From Rhodospirillales bacterium (GTDB taxonomy: Bacteria > Pseudomonadota > Alphaproteobacteria > TMED109), in NCBI GenBank assembly GCA_009839325.1, contig VXPW01000022.1:108618-165908 (forward strand): a DNA stretch of 57,291 nt, in the 5' to 3' direction. Of the stretch, positions 8,658-18,156 are shown one piece after another. Positions within the stretch are counted from its first letter, which is position 1; every line of letters begins with the position of its first letter. The notes under the pieces were generated by a model that was not told the origin of the DNA, searched no databases, and saw only the letters and a list, made by a program, of their open reading frames with translations. Both the position numbers and the translations under genes were made by a program.

Positions 8658-9245
8658 ATGACTAAACGGGTGGAGTTCTATTTCGACGTCGGGAGTCCGA
8701 GCGGCTACCTCGCATGGACACAGCTGCCGGCGATTGCCAGCGAAGCTGGAGCAGAAATCGACTACCGACCGATCCTCCTCGGCGGAATCTTCAAGGCAAC
8801 CGGAAACACTTCCCCCGCCGAGGTCCCGGCCAAGGGTCGGTACCTGTCCATGGATCTTGCCCGGTTTGCCCGCCGCTACGACGTCCCACTCGTCTACAAC
8901 AGCGCTTTCCCGATCAACACCATTGGTCTGATGCGTGGCGCAGTGGCCGCCCAGCAAGCCGGCCAGCTGGAGGCCTACCTCGATGTCATTTATCCCGCGT
9001 TCTGGGCGCAGGACGTCGATCTCGGTAGACCGGAAGAAGTCGTGCGTTGCCTGAGAGAGGGCGATCTGGATGCCGAGTTCCTGATGCGTCGCACGCAGGA
9101 GGACGACGTGAAGTTGGAATTGCGACAACAGTCGGACGCCGCCGTGGCACGCGGTCTATTCGGAATCCCCACGATGTTCGTCGGCGACGAGATGTTTTTT
9201 GGTCAGGACCGTCTCGAGTTCATCCGCGAGGCACTAGCCGGTTAG
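8658..9245 (+). CDS. 2-hydroxychromene-2-carboxylate isomerase-like protein (DsbA/GST-kappa fold)
   Basis: A 195-residue protein of the HCCA isomerase family, glutathione-dependent isomerases with a DsbA-like thioredoxin fold. The N-terminus FYFDVGSPSGYLAW has the conserved Ser-Pro in place of the CxxC of a thiol oxidoreductase. GLFGIPTMFVGDEMFFGQDRL is the C-terminal cis-Pro and motif region. A strong ribosome binding site (ggagga, 8645-8650) precedes ATG 8658. Family members serve in naphthalene-type aromatic catabolism, but many are in unrelated contexts, so the substrate is open. A relative lies at 56114-56716. Confidence 0.88.
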   Translation: MTKRVEFYFDVGSPSGYLAWTQLPAIASEAGAEIDYRPILLGGIFKATGNTSPAEVPAKGRYLSMDLARFARRYDVPLVYNSAFPINTIGLMRGAVAAQQAGQLEAYLDVIYPAFWAQDVDLGRPEEVVRCLREGDLDAEFLMRRTQEDDVKLELRQQSDAAVARGLFGIPTMFVGDEMFFGQDRLEFIREALAG

Positions 9246-9251
9246 GCCCAG

Positions 9252-9280
9252 CTTGAACATGTATGGGCCGGACCCCATCT
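9252..9280 (+). promoter_or_regulatory. Sigma-32 (RpoH)-type promoter of hspQ
   Basis: CTTGAAC (9252-9258) and CCCCATCT (9273-9280) are separated by 14 bases. This is close to the heat-shock sigma factor consensus CTTGAAA - 13 to 14 - CCCCATnT. It lies about 50 bases before hspQ, a known heat-shock gene in enterobacteria, which supports the assignment. Confidence 0.75.
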
Positions 9281-9332
9281 GGTAAACTACTGGTAGTTCG
9301 GTACCTGTCGGTGCAGGCGTAGGGACACGATC

Positions 9333-9671
9333 ATGCAGAAGCTGCTGCAAGTTCGGGCGGAATTCGGGCTTGGCCAGGTGGTCCGGCACCGAATCTACCC
9401 CTTTCGCGGCGTAGTCTTTGACGTAGATCCGGAATTCAACAACACCGAGGAGTGGTATCAGCAAATTCCGGAAGATCTCCGTCCCCGCAAGGACCAGCCC
9501 TTCTACCACTTGTTCGCGGAGAGCGAGGAAGGTCCTTACATTGCCTATGTCAGCCAGCAGAACCTGCTTCCGGATACAAGCAGCCAGCCGTGCCTGCATC
9601 CGCAGATTCCCAGACTGTTCGATGGCCCTGATAAAGGCCGTTACACGCTCAAGTCGGAAAACGTCAATTGA
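9333..9671 (+). CDS. hspQ: Heat shock protein HspQ (hemimethylated-DNA-binding family)
   Basis: A 112-residue protein of the HspQ/YccV family. Core motifs: FGLGQVVRHRIYPFRGVVFDVDPEF, then EEWYQQIP, QPFYHLFAE and YIAYVSQQNLLPD. In E. coli HspQ is a heat-induced protein that acts as a specificity factor for Lon protease and was first noted as binding hemimethylated DNA. Length and start agree with the family. A sigma-32-like promoter immediately upstream fits heat-shock control. Confidence 0.93.
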   Translation: MQKLLQVRAEFGLGQVVRHRIYPFRGVVFDVDPEFNNTEEWYQQIPEDLRPRKDQPFYHLFAESEEGPYIAYVSQQNLLPDTSSQPCLHPQIPRLFDGPDKGRYTLKSENVN

Positions 9672-10173
9672 ACGGGCGAACTTGAGCTAGGGAACTCGAA
9701 CGGCTCGGAACGCCGACCACAATTCTACAACCTGCCCCGTCGGCTGCTGATCGCAGCCAGCAAAATTCGGCTCGGGATCGGTGGCCGCTGGCCACGACCA
9801 GCGACGACGGAAACTTACCGCAGGTGGCCTGACAGCCGATTGATCGGCTCCAACCGCGCACGGTGCGGTGCGCCGTACCCCCGACCACCGAAGTCCTCTT
9901 TGACCCATTGGAGCCGTCCTGTCGTCCGCACGGGAAACCGAAGCATCATTTTGCCAAGCGACCTTCCGTGATGTGCAGCGATGGCCAGGTGGCCCGGGGG
10001 CGTGGACTTCGTCTGGCGAAATCGCTAAGTCGAACCTGACGGGCTAGGATTGCGGCCAAGACAGAAGAACCCTGCCGAGGGGCGTGGCTCCCGCCACAGG
10101 AGGTGGCTCCAACTGCATTTGCGCCGACTATTCCGAAGAATCTTTATCGAGTGAAGGACAGGAGGCGTCTTCA
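9672..10173. other. Intergenic stretch before the two-component genes
   Basis: About 500 bases without a supported gene. Frames on the minus strand (9664-9908) are Arg/Ser-rich and resemble nothing. A short direct repeat TGGCTCC (two copies 12 bases apart, near 10086-10111) is the only pattern noticed; I attach no function to it. The regulator promoter should be here, but I cannot place it. Confidence 0.45.
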
Positions 10174-10860
10174 ATGCACATTCTCATTGTGGAAGACGAC
10201 ACGGTTGCAGCGGAATTCCTGGTCAAAGGTCTTTCGGAACTCGGTCACGTCGTGGATCACGCAGCAGACGGGCTGACCGGCCTGGACCGGGCACTCGGCA
10301 CGCAGCCTGATGCGCTGATCGTCGACTGCATGTTGCCCGAACTTGACGGTATCGCGATGGTCCGGCAACTGCGCGCCAAGAAGATCGATACTCCGGTCCT
10401 TTTCCTATCAGCTTTGCGGGAAGTTGATCACCGTGTACGGGGCCTGGAGGCAGGAGGAGATGATTACGTCGTCAAGCCATACGCGTTCGCAGAAGTACGC
10501 GCTCGACTGGATGCCTTGGTACGGCGTCACTCTTCAGAAGTTACCGCCTCGACGCTGCGACTGTCGGATCTTGAGCTTGATCGCCTGAAACGAACCGTCA
10601 TGCGTGCCGGCAAGCCCATCGATTTGCAGCCGAGAGAGTTCCGCATGCTGGAGTTCCTGCTCGAAAACGCCGGCCAAGTCGTCACGCGCACCATGCTCCT
10701 TGAGAAGGTCTGGGGCTACCATTTTGAACCCAAGACGCGCGTAATCGATGTCCACATCAGTCGTCTGCGCGCGAAGATCGACCGCGGCTTCTCCGAGCCG
10801 CTCCTGCAGACCATCCGGGGAGCCGGTTACTCGTTGCGCAGTTCCGGTACGTCCGGCTGA
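10174..10860 (+). CDS. OmpR-family response regulator
   Basis: A 228-residue DNA-binding response regulator. The receiver domain has the acidic pocket E7-D8-D9, phospho-acceptor D51 (VDCMLPELDG) and the conserved Lys in DDYVVKPYAF near residue 101. The C-terminal winged-helix domain (about 125-225) has LQPREFRMLEFLLENAGQVV and TRVIDVHISRLRAKID. ATG 10174 follows a good ribosome binding site (aggaggcg); the frame is open upstream to 10084 but those residues are not family-like. It overlaps the histidine kinase by one base (TGATG). Its target genes are not evident from position. Confidence 0.93.
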   Translation: MHILIVEDDTVAAEFLVKGLSELGHVVDHAADGLTGLDRALGTQPDALIVDCMLPELDGIAMVRQLRAKKIDTPVLFLSALREVDHRVRGLEAGGDDYVVKPYAFAEVRARLDALVRRHSSEVTASTLRLSDLELDRLKRTVMRAGKPIDLQPREFRMLEFLLENAGQVVTRTMLLEKVWGYHFEPKTRVIDVHISRLRAKIDRGFSEPLLQTIRGAGYSLRSSGTSG

Positions 10861-12293
10861 TGGCGGGAACCGCGCGACCGGTCCCACGTTTCTCGCTGCT
10901 GCGAACTGCCGCGGTACAGCTTACGCTGCTCTACTTGGTGCTGGTGGCCATCACGGGCTCAGCCCTGCTGACCCTGGTGCACACCATGTCTGTCGGTTTG
11001 CTGAATCGTGAAACCGACGAGAGCATTCAGCGCGAACTCCAATTCCTTTCTGCCCAGCTTCGGCGCGGCGGGCCACGGACACTTCGTCACATCGTAGAGG
11101 ATCGAAGTTACGGGCAAACGACCAGTCTCTACCTGCTCTCGTTTGCAGGTCAGCCTGCCATGACAACCGGCAACCTGGATTCGTGGCCAACGGTCGACGC
11201 TGACCCCAATGGATGGGTCAACTTCAGCTACTCGCTTCCCGAGCGTGGCGGGCGGCTCGAAACCCGAGCAGCGCGGGCTCAGGTGGTGCTACTTCAACCT
11301 GACCTTCGGATCCTGGTGGGGCGGGACGTGCAGGGGCTCCAAATGATCGAAAGTCGCTACACGGAATCCTTCCTGTGGGCTGGCGGCATCGTCCTCGTCC
11401 TTGGCTTTGCAGGCGGCGCACTTGTCGCCCGACATAGCCTGGTGCGGGTGAACCGAATCAATTCGGCTGCTCGCAACGTGCTGGAAGGCGACCTGACCCA
11501 GCGCCTTCCAGAGCGGGGCTCCGGTGACGAACTCGACCGATTGGCCGGGACTTTCAACGTCATGATGGAGCGTATCGAGGGGCTGGTGAAGAATCTACGC
11601 GAGGTCACCGACAACATCGCGCACGATCTCCGTACCCCGCTGCATCGGCTACGCAGCGGGCTCGAAGCCGCCCTGCTCGATGCGAACGACGCCACAAAGC
11701 GGCAGCACGCCTTGGACCGGGCCATCGCCGAGGCGGATCAACTGATCGAAACCTTCAACGGACTGCTGGAGATCGCACAGCTGGAAAGCGGGGTCAAGCC
11801 CAAATTCGAACCCGTGGATGTCGCTCTGTTGGTGCGCGAGCTGGCCGAGATCTATGAACCCGTGGCCGACGACTCGGGCCTTGCGCTCTTCGTCCACGTG
11901 GAGGAAGCCCCGTGCGTGTGCTTCGGTCACCGCACGTTGCTCGCGCAAAGCCTGTCCAATCTTCTGGACAACGCTATCAAGTACAGTTCACCGGGCGGCA
12001 GCATCCGCATTGCAGTCCGCATCGCCCCGGCCGGCGATAGGGAACTTATCATTGCCGACGACGGGGCCGGCATTCCGGAGACGGAACGTCAGCGGGTCCT
12101 CGATCGGTTTGTCAGACTAAGTTCCAGCCGAGACCTACCCGGCAGTGGACTGGGGCTTTCGCTCGTAGCCGCGGTAGTCCGCCTCCACGATGGAACGCTG
12201 AGCCTGGAGGACAACATCCCGGGCCTGCGAATACGAATCCGGTTGCCGGGCAGCCAATCGCAGCGCCAGCCAGAACGCCTGCGATCCGATTGA
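10860..12293 (+). CDS. Two-component sensor histidine kinase
   Basis: A 477-residue membrane kinase paired with the regulator just upstream. Order: transmembrane helix about 18-40, periplasmic sensor region about 41-170, second helix about 171-191, HAMP linker to about 245, HisKA domain with phospho-acceptor H255 (IAHDLRTPLHRLR), then HATPase_c with LLDNAIKYS (N box), ADDGAGIP (G1) and GSGLGLSLV (G2). The periplasmic region is about 130 residues without a recognisable ligand motif. The signal sensed is unknown. Translationally coupled to the regulator. Confidence 0.93.
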   Translation: MAGTARPVPRFSLLRTAAVQLTLLYLVLVAITGSALLTLVHTMSVGLLNRETDESIQRELQFLSAQLRRGGPRTLRHIVEDRSYGQTTSLYLLSFAGQPAMTTGNLDSWPTVDADPNGWVNFSYSLPERGGRLETRAARAQVVLLQPDLRILVGRDVQGLQMIESRYTESFLWAGGIVLVLGFAGGALVARHSLVRVNRINSAARNVLEGDLTQRLPERGSGDELDRLAGTFNVMMERIEGLVKNLREVTDNIAHDLRTPLHRLRSGLEAALLDANDATKRQHALDRAIAEADQLIETFNGLLEIAQLESGVKPKFEPVDVALLVRELAEIYEPVADDSGLALFVHVEEAPCVCFGHRTLLAQSLSNLLDNAIKYSSPGGSIRIAVRIAPAGDRELIIADDGAGIPETERQRVLDRFVRLSSSRDLPGSGLGLSLVAAVVRLHDGTLSLEDNIPGLRIRIRLPGSQSQRQPERLRSD

Positions 12294-12352
12294 CCGCGTG
12301 CGGCAAGGCTGCAGGCCCAGACGTGCTAGGCTAGATTTCTTCACTGATCATT

Positions 12353-12425
12353 GCCGACGTAGCTCAGACGGTAGAGCAACGCATTCGTAATGCGTGGGTC
12401 GGGGGTTCAAGTCCCTCCGTCGGCA
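12353..12425 (+). tRNA. tRNA-Thr (anticodon CGT)
   Basis: The cloverleaf folds fully: acceptor GCCGACG (12353-12359) with CGTCGGC (12418-12424), D stem GCTC/GAGC, anticodon stem ACGCA/TGCGT around loop TTCGTAA with anticodon CGT (12386-12388), T stem GGGGG/CCCTC (one G-T pair) with TTCAAGT loop. The discriminator is A. CCA is not encoded (the next bases are CCG). No duplicated 3' end is seen nearby that would mark an integration site. Confidence 0.95.
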
Positions 12426-13120
12426 CCGGCTCGGACCTGGGCCCCTGCCAATCCGGCACTGGGATTGGACCGCTGCGCCGCCGGCAGACGAAGTCTCCGT
12501 GGACCGCCAGTTTGACGGCTGTCTAGCCTGACCGGAAGCGCCCCCGATTCCGGGAATCTGCCGATTCAGTGTGACGGCCAAGTCGCTCCCGTGAGTCACG
12601 CTCGTGAACTGCTGCGTGAGCACAGGATAGGCGACCGAGAAATCGCGCTTGCGCACTGGTTGAGGGTGGACCCCGGCCAGTTCGCGACTGACACCCGTAG
12701 TTGCCGGGATCAGACGGTACCGGGGAGAACATGCTGCAGTCCAGCGCATATGGCGCGAGGCCCTCTGCCATCGCGGCATTGCGGACCTGTTCGCCGGCCA
12801 CGCGTGTCTCCGCTCCATTGGGCCGGGAACGGTACCTGCGCGAAGCGCGGCCAACTCGACAAGTGATTCCCAAATCCGGGGAGCTCCCACAGGTCGTCGC
12901 GATATAGAGTTGGTCGCCTTGCTGTGGCTGGCCAGAGTTTCGAACAGAGCCCTTTCATTTTCGGTATCGCGTCAACCCCTGCCGCGATAACTTGTCCAAT
13001 TCCAATGAATTTCACGCGACTGTAGCTGCCCCAGATGTCTCGGATCGTGATACCACGTTCGATACATGATTCCTTCAGGCTTCATGCTAGGATGCCAAAT
13101 GGAACCGATGGAGCTTCGAT
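12426..13120. other. Gene-poor stretch after the tRNA
   Basis: About 700 bases with no supported gene. The long minus-strand frame here reads through the tRNA and is therefore artefactual. Plus-strand frames around 12591-12907 have no recognisable features. No integrase or repeat is seen. Confidence 0.45.
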
Positions 13121-13399
13121 ATGCAGGAATTTGAAATCAAGTATGTCGACGTTCACGCCTTTCCTGATGACCGGAGCGCGACGGCCAAGTTTGACGTCTT
13201 GGTTTCCGGGTCCACGAACTCAGGTGACGGAAGAAAATCCCCGGGCATCCTGGCAGCTACCGTCTATCTCCCGACCGGATCCGAGGAAGAACAGGTACAG
13301 CGCCAACTAGCCAACCTGCTGGAGGGGGTTGCCCGGCAACTGAAGACAGCTTCCCCTGGCACGAAAGGTCTCGAGGAAGTGGTGGGAGACGCCAAGTAG
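13121..13399 (+). CDS. Small hypothetical protein
   Basis: A 92-residue soluble acidic protein that I do not recognise. It has a plausible ribosome binding site (ggag, 7 bases before ATG 13121), balanced composition, two beta-like segments (VDVHAFPDDR and ATVYLP), and a C-terminal amphipathic helix (EEEQVQRQLANLLEGVARQL). These traits make it more gene-like than its Arg-rich neighbours. It stands alone between two gene-poor gaps. No function is proposed. Confidence 0.5.
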   Translation: MQEFEIKYVDVHAFPDDRSATAKFDVLVSGSTNSGDGRKSPGILAATVYLPTGSEEEQVQRQLANLLEGVARQLKTASPGTKGLEEVVGDAK

Positions 13400-14013
13400 C
13401 GTCGCTGGGAGCGGCGGCGAACCATTAACCCCCTTGCGAGGCAGTCGCTCGGACTTGGCCAGGTGGCGTCGTTGATCAGATAGGAACCGCACCGAGCGCG
13501 ACAAGCGTGCGGAATTCGGAGGTCCTTCGCCAGATCAGCGAACCGCAAACGTCGCAAAGGGGTACCTTTTTGTTTTGTGCCGGTCGACAGGCAGACAAGC
13601 GACGTCGAGTTCTTGATCGATCTTATCCCCGTGCCGCATGCAAACTAGTCGCCCAAGAAACGAGGGCCTTGAGATATCGAATACAGGTCTCCATACACCC
13701 TGTTCATTGGCCGCATCTTCCACACGGCTCGGTTCGCTTCGGCCAATGCCATGCGTTGCCTGACTGCTGGTTCAAGCAGCAAACGGCAGCGGTGGATAAA
13801 GCGCCAGCGATCATGCATTTCAATCGAATTTTCAGCGGCGCCACGACCTCACTCCACTGTGCTGAACGCTCTTAGGCAGCAGCCACATTGCTGGGATAGC
13901 TTCGCCACTAGCTACTTCCACCGAACAGGACCTGAGTGTCCACGCATCCAAGATCTAGCGCCGAGCGTCGAACTCCGATGGAATCGCCAAGGGAAACCCC
14001 GCATTCTTGACCG
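13400..14013. other. Gene-poor stretch before cysD
   Basis: About 600 bases with no supported gene; the frames present (13507-13875 plus, 13264-13557 minus) have no family features. The cysD promoter must lie here, but no clear regulator site was recognised. Confidence 0.4.
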
Positions 14014-14910
14014 ATGCTGAACCATCTGGACCGCCTAGAGTCGGAAAGCATTCACATCTTGCGGGAGGTGGCCGCCGAATTCCGCAACCCGGTGATGCTG
14101 TATTCGATCGGCAAGGATTCGAGCGTCATGCTTCGCTTGGCTCTCAAGGCCTTCACGCCCGGAAACCTCCCCTTTCCGCTGCTGCACGTCGACACGACGT
14201 GGAAGTTCCGCGACATGATCCGGTTTCGTGACGAGACCGCGGCCAGTCACGGGATCGATCTGATCGTCCACGTCAACCGGGACGGCTTGGAGCAGGGCGT
14301 CGGCCCTGTCACCCACGGGTCCAGAGTGCACACTGAGGTCATGAAGACCGAGGCACTCAAACAGGCCCTCGACCTGCATGGTTTTGACGCCGCGTTCGGC
14401 GGTGCGAGACGCGACGAGGAGAAATCGCGTGCCAAGGAACGGATATTCTCCTTTCGGAGCAGCACACATCGCTGGGACCCGAAGAGACAGCGGCCCGAAC
14501 TCTGGAACCTCTACAACACCCGCGTCTTGCCTGGCGAAAGCGTTAGGGTGTTCCCGCTGTCCAACTGGACCGAACTCGACGTCTGGCAATACATCCAACG
14601 GGAAAACATTCCCGTGGTACCGCTGTATTTCGCCGCCGTTCGTCCCATCGTGGAGCGCGGGGGCCTTCTGGTCATGGTTGACGACGAACGGTTGCCGCTC
14701 GAACCCCGGGAGACGCCGAGCGAGATGTTGGTCCGGTTCCGTACTTTGGGGTGCTACCCCCTTACGGGCGCGATCCCATCCAGCGCCGCCACGATCCCGG
14801 AAATCGTGGCTGAACTAAGGCAGAGCCGGACATCCGAAAGGGAGGGCAGAGTCATTGACCACGACCAACTTGGCTCGATGGAGAAAAAGAAGCTGGAAGG
14901 GTATTTCTGA
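14014..14910 (+). CDS. cysD: Sulfate adenylyltransferase subunit 2
   Basis: A 298-residue catalytic subunit of ATP sulfurylase, which makes adenosine 5'-phosphosulfate from sulfate and ATP. It belongs to the PP-loop ATP pyrophosphatase superfamily: [10 protein letters not shown] near residue 29, then [12 protein letters not shown], the [20 protein letters not shown] block, and [12 protein letters not shown]. The length matches CysD. It overlaps cysNC by one base (TGATG), the usual operon arrangement. Confidence 0.96.
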   Translation: MLNHLDRLESESIHILREVAAEFRNPVMLYSIGKDSSVMLRLALKAFTPGNLPFPLLHVDTTWKFRDMIRFRDETAASHGIDLIVHVNRDGLEQGVGPVTHGSRVHTEVMKTEALKQALDLHGFDAAFGGARRDEEKSRAKERIFSFRSSTHRWDPKRQRPELWNLYNTRVLPGESVRVFPLSNWTELDVWQYIQRENIPVVPLYFAAVRPIVERGGLLVMVDDERLPLEPRETPSEMLVRFRTLGCYPLTGAIPSSAATIPEIVAELRQSRTSEREGRVIDHDQLGSMEKKKLEGYF

Positions 14911-16808
14911 TGTCGGCGAGCGGGAATGCGCCGGCCGCGTCGAAGGACATCGATGCTGCCTTCTCAACGCAGAACGAGAAAGGACAACTCCGCTTCATCA
15001 TTTGCGGCTCCGTCGATGACGGCAAATCAACGCTTCTCGGGCGGCTGCTCTACGAATCCAGGACGGTCTTCGAAGATCAGCTTTCGGCAGCCGCGGCGGA
15101 GAGTCCAACCTACGGCACTCAAGGTGATGCGGTGGATCTCGCGTTACTGGTCGACGGGCTGCAGGCGGAACGCGAACAAGGCATCACCATCGACGTGGCG
15201 CATCGCTATTTCGAAACCGACAGCAGAAAATTCGTCGCAATCGATGCGCCCGGCCACGAGCAATACACGCGAAACATGGTCACGGGTGCCTCCACGGCTG
15301 ATCTTGCGATAGTTCTGATCGATGCCCGCAAGGGGATTCTGACCCAGACCCGCCGACACAGCTACATCGTGTCGCTCATGGGTATTCGGCAAGTGGTCCT
15401 CGCAGTCAACAAGATGGATCTGGTCGAATACGACCGCTCCACGTTCGGGTCCATCGTCGATGCATACGTAGCGTTTGCGAATGAACTGGGGATCGAATCC
15501 GTGACCGCAGTTCCGCTATCCGCGCTGACGGGTGTGAACGTCTTCGGGTCTGGCGAAGACACGCCCTGGTATCTCGGGCCGACGCTCATGGAGGTACTGC
15601 AGACCTGCACCATCTCCGGGAACGACATGACGAGCGGTTTTCGTTTACCGGTGCAGTGGGTCAATCGTCCCGATTCGGAATTCCGTGGCTTCAGCGGCAC
15701 CGTGGTCTCCGGTTCCGTCGAACGCAGGATGGCAGTTGCCGTCAGCCCGTCCGGTTCGCAATCGACCGTCGAGCGCATCCTCGGGCCGTCCGGCGATCTG
15801 GACCGGGCAGTCGAGGGCCAGGCGATCACGCTCGTGCTCGCCAACGAAATCGACATTAGCCGCGGCGACATGATCTCCGGCAACGGACAGCCTCCAGTGC
15901 TTGCCGACCAGTTTGCCGCTCATCTCATCTGGTTGGATACGGATGCCATGCTGCCGGAACGACCCTATCTGGCTCGTTTTGCCAGCGCCTCTGCCGTCGC
16001 CCAGATCACGGACCTTACCCATCGTATCGACATGGACACCCTGGGCCGATTAGCCGCCAAAACACTCCAACTGAACGAAGTCGGGTACTGCAAGATTTCG
16101 CTCGATCGCCCCGTCCCCTTCGATGCTTACGCAAAGAATCGCGGAACGGGCGCTTTTGTACTTATCGACAGGTTCACCAATGCCACGGTCGGCGCCGGCG
16201 TGATCAACTTCGCGCTCCGCCGCGCGACCAACATCGTTTGGCAGAAGATGAAGGTGGACAAGGCAGAGCGGGCGCGGGTCAACCAACAAAAACCCTGTGT
16301 CCTGTGGATGACTGGCCTCTCCGGGGCCGGCAAATCGACGATCGCCGATCTGCTGGAGCAGAAGCTCCAAGCGATGGGAAAACACACTTGCCTGCTCGAC
16401 GGAGACAACGTCCGCCATGGCCTGAACAGGGATCTCGGTTTTACCGACCGAGACCGGGTGGAGAATATTCGCCGCGTCGCCGAAGTTGCGAAGCTGATGG
16501 TGGACGCAGGGCTCATCGTCATCGTTTCCTTCATCTCGCCGTTTCGATCCGAACGGACAATGGCCCGGGCGTTGCTCCAGCAAGGAGAGTTTGTCGAGAT
16601 TTTTGTCGATACCCCGCTGGAGATCTGCGAGGCACGCGATCCCAAGGGGCTCTATGCGAAAGCCCGCAGCGGCAAGCTGGCAAATTTCACCGGCATCGAT
16701 TCGCCGTACGAGCCGCCACAGAGCCCCGAACTACGAATCGACACGACCTCGCTTTCCGCCGATGACGCGGCGGATGCGGTGATGCGATTGCTGCTGTCCC
16801 AGGAATAG
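14910..16808 (+). CDS. cysNC: Bifunctional sulfate adenylyltransferase subunit 1 / APS kinase
   Basis: A 632-residue fusion. The N-terminal CysN GTPase (about 1-430) drives APS synthesis and has [15 protein letters not shown] (G1), [17 protein letters not shown] (G3) and NKMDLV (G4), followed by beta-barrel domains. The C-terminal CysC domain (about 455-632) is APS kinase, making PAPS, with P-loop GLSGAGKST and [16 protein letters not shown]. The fused form is common in alphaproteobacteria and also known as NodQ. With cysD it completes sulfate activation; no PAPS reductase is in the window. Confidence 0.96.
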   Translation: MSASGNAPAASKDIDAAFSTQNEKGQLRFIICGSVDDGKSTLLGRLLYESRTVFEDQLSAAAAESPTYGTQGDAVDLALLVDGLQAEREQGITIDVAHRYFETDSRKFVAIDAPGHEQYTRNMVTGASTADLAIVLIDARKGILTQTRRHSYIVSLMGIRQVVLAVNKMDLVEYDRSTFGSIVDAYVAFANELGIESVTAVPLSALTGVNVFGSGEDTPWYLGPTLMEVLQTCTISGNDMTSGFRLPVQWVNRPDSEFRGFSGTVVSGSVERRMAVAVSPSGSQSTVERILGPSGDLDRAVEGQAITLVLANEIDISRGDMISGNGQPPVLADQFAAHLIWLDTDAMLPERPYLARFASASAVAQITDLTHRIDMDTLGRLAAKTLQLNEVGYCKISLDRPVPFDAYAKNRGTGAFVLIDRFTNATVGAGVINFALRRATNIVWQKMKVDKAERARVNQQKPCVLWMTGLSGAGKSTIADLLEQKLQAMGKHTCLLDGDNVRHGLNRDLGFTDRDRVENIRRVAEVAKLMVDAGLIVIVSFISPFRSERTMARALLQQGEFVEIFVDTPLEICEARDPKGLYAKARSGKLANFTGIDSPYEPPQSPELRIDTTSLSADDAADAVMRLLLSQE

Positions 16809-17325
16809 TGCGGCCAGCGCCAACGTATGCGCGGATCTAACCGTCGAATTCCGATTCGCGCTCGTTATCTTCAATTCAGGCATGACTGGCAGTTGGTCGT
16901 CAGTGAGTTGGAACCAGTGTCGGCGTGGGCCAGCGCGCTGTCGACGTAGCTGGGGTCGCGCATCGAACCGGAACCGTGATCGGCGGCCCTACGGAGGACC
17001 TGTAGTGTGTAGAAGGCGCTCCCGCCCGACGCCGCGCGCGGTTCGACCGCCCCACCATGCAGTTTGCGACGGATGATGGGCGGCTGGCTCTTATCCCGGC
17101 CAGGGTCTTTTTCCGATTCGGTAGGAGCGGAGAGCCCCGGTGCCGGCGATTGGCTGCGGAACATCCCTATAGTGCCCTCCCGGCGAATGGGCATGCAGCG
17201 TTGGGTCTCGTTGCTCCGCCGGTTCAATGATGGAATGCAACCGACACAGTTGATTTGTCGGAAAGGCTTCGCGACAACCAGGCAGCGTTCACGGCCGGCA
17301 CGCCGGCGAGACGAGGAATAAGACG
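16809..17325. other. Intergenic stretch between cysNC and the SDR operon
   Basis: About 517 bases with no supported gene. Short frames (17064-17321 plus, 16871-17227 minus) look like chance frames. No T-tailed hairpin was found after cysNC. The promoter of the following operon presumably lies near 17225-17300, where the sequence is less GC-rich. Confidence 0.4.
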
Positions 17326-18156
17326 ATGTACGAATTGAAGGGCAAAGTCGCGCTGGTAACGGGGGCGGGCGGTGAGCAGGGAATGGGACGCGCCATCGCC
17401 CGGCGCATGGCGCAAGCCGGCGCAGATGTCGGCATTAACGACATCGTCCCGCGGCGCGGGGGTTCGGAGGGCTGGGCGGGCCTGCCGGACGTCGAGCGTG
17501 AGATCGAAACCATCGGCCGGCGGGTGCTGAGCGTCGTCGGCGATGTATCAAGTGCGAATGATGTCGAGGTCATGGTGAGCCGGGTACTCGACCATTTCGG
17601 CCGTATCGACATCCTCGTCAACAATGCTGGAGCGATCGCCGGTCGCGATCGCGTGCCCGTGGTCGACCTCGACGAAGCCGAATGGGACCGGGTGCAGAAC
17701 GTCAACGCAAAGGGGACCTTCCTTTGCTCTCGTGCCGTGGCGCGGGCTCTCATTGCCCAGGGCACCGGCGGCCGAATCATCAACCTGTCTTCGGTTTCGG
17801 GCAAGCGCGGCGTGGCCCGGTTCGCCGCTTACTGCGCGTCCAAGTTCGCGGTTCGCGGCTTCACTCAGGCACTGGCACAGGAACTCGGACCTCACAACAT
17901 CACGGTGAATGCCATTTGCCCGGGCTACGTCGAGACTGAACGAGTCGCAGAAATCGCCGCAGCGCTGGCCCCCGAAGGAGTCACGGCCGAGGAACACCAC
18001 CTAGCCATGAAGACCCGAACCGAAGCGAACACCCCGCTCGGGCGCGTTGGCAACGCCGAGGACGTGGCCCGGGTCGCCACGTTTCTGGCGTCAGCCGACG
18101 CGGAATTCCTGACCGGCCTGTCGGTCACGGTCGCCGGCGGCGCGGTGATGGAATGA
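17326..18156 (+). CDS. Short-chain dehydrogenase/reductase (SDR)
   Basis: A 276-residue classical SDR, an NAD(P)H oxidoreductase of alcohols or ketones. Cofactor motif GAGGEQGMGRAIA near residue 11, structural NNAG near 100, catalytic Ser in NLSSVSG, and catalytic Y169-x-x-x-K173 (YCASK). The C-terminal GLSVTVAGG tail is typical. ATG 17326 has a GAGG ribosome binding site. It is first in a plus-strand run of five catabolic genes and overlaps the second SDR by 4 bases (ATGA). Substrate unknown. Confidence 0.92.
   Translation: MYELKGKVALVTGAGGEQGMGRAIARRMAQAGADVGINDIVPRRGGSEGWAGLPDVEREIETIGRRVLSVVGDVSSANDVEVMVSRVLDHFGRIDILVNNAGAIAGRDRVPVVDLDEAEWDRVQNVNAKGTFLCSRAVARALIAQGTGGRIINLSSVSGKRGVARFAAYCASKFAVRGFTQALAQELGPHNITVNAICPGYVETERVAEIAAALAPEGVTAEEHHLAMKTRTEANTPLGRVGNAEDVARVATFLASADAEFLTGLSVTVAGGAVME

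Noticed and set aside
8658-9245. DsbA-type thiol oxidoreductase
   Set aside because: The active-site CxxC is absent and Ser-Pro replaces it, as in HCCA isomerases. The same holds for 56114-56716.
10086-10111. TGGCTCC direct repeat as an operator
   Set aside because: Only 7 bases, two copies, with no known regulator match; chance is likely in GC-rich DNA.
12348-12890. 180-codon minus-strand open frame
   Set aside because: Its C-terminal part is the antisense of tRNA-Thr, a well-known false-protein pattern; the rest resembles no family.
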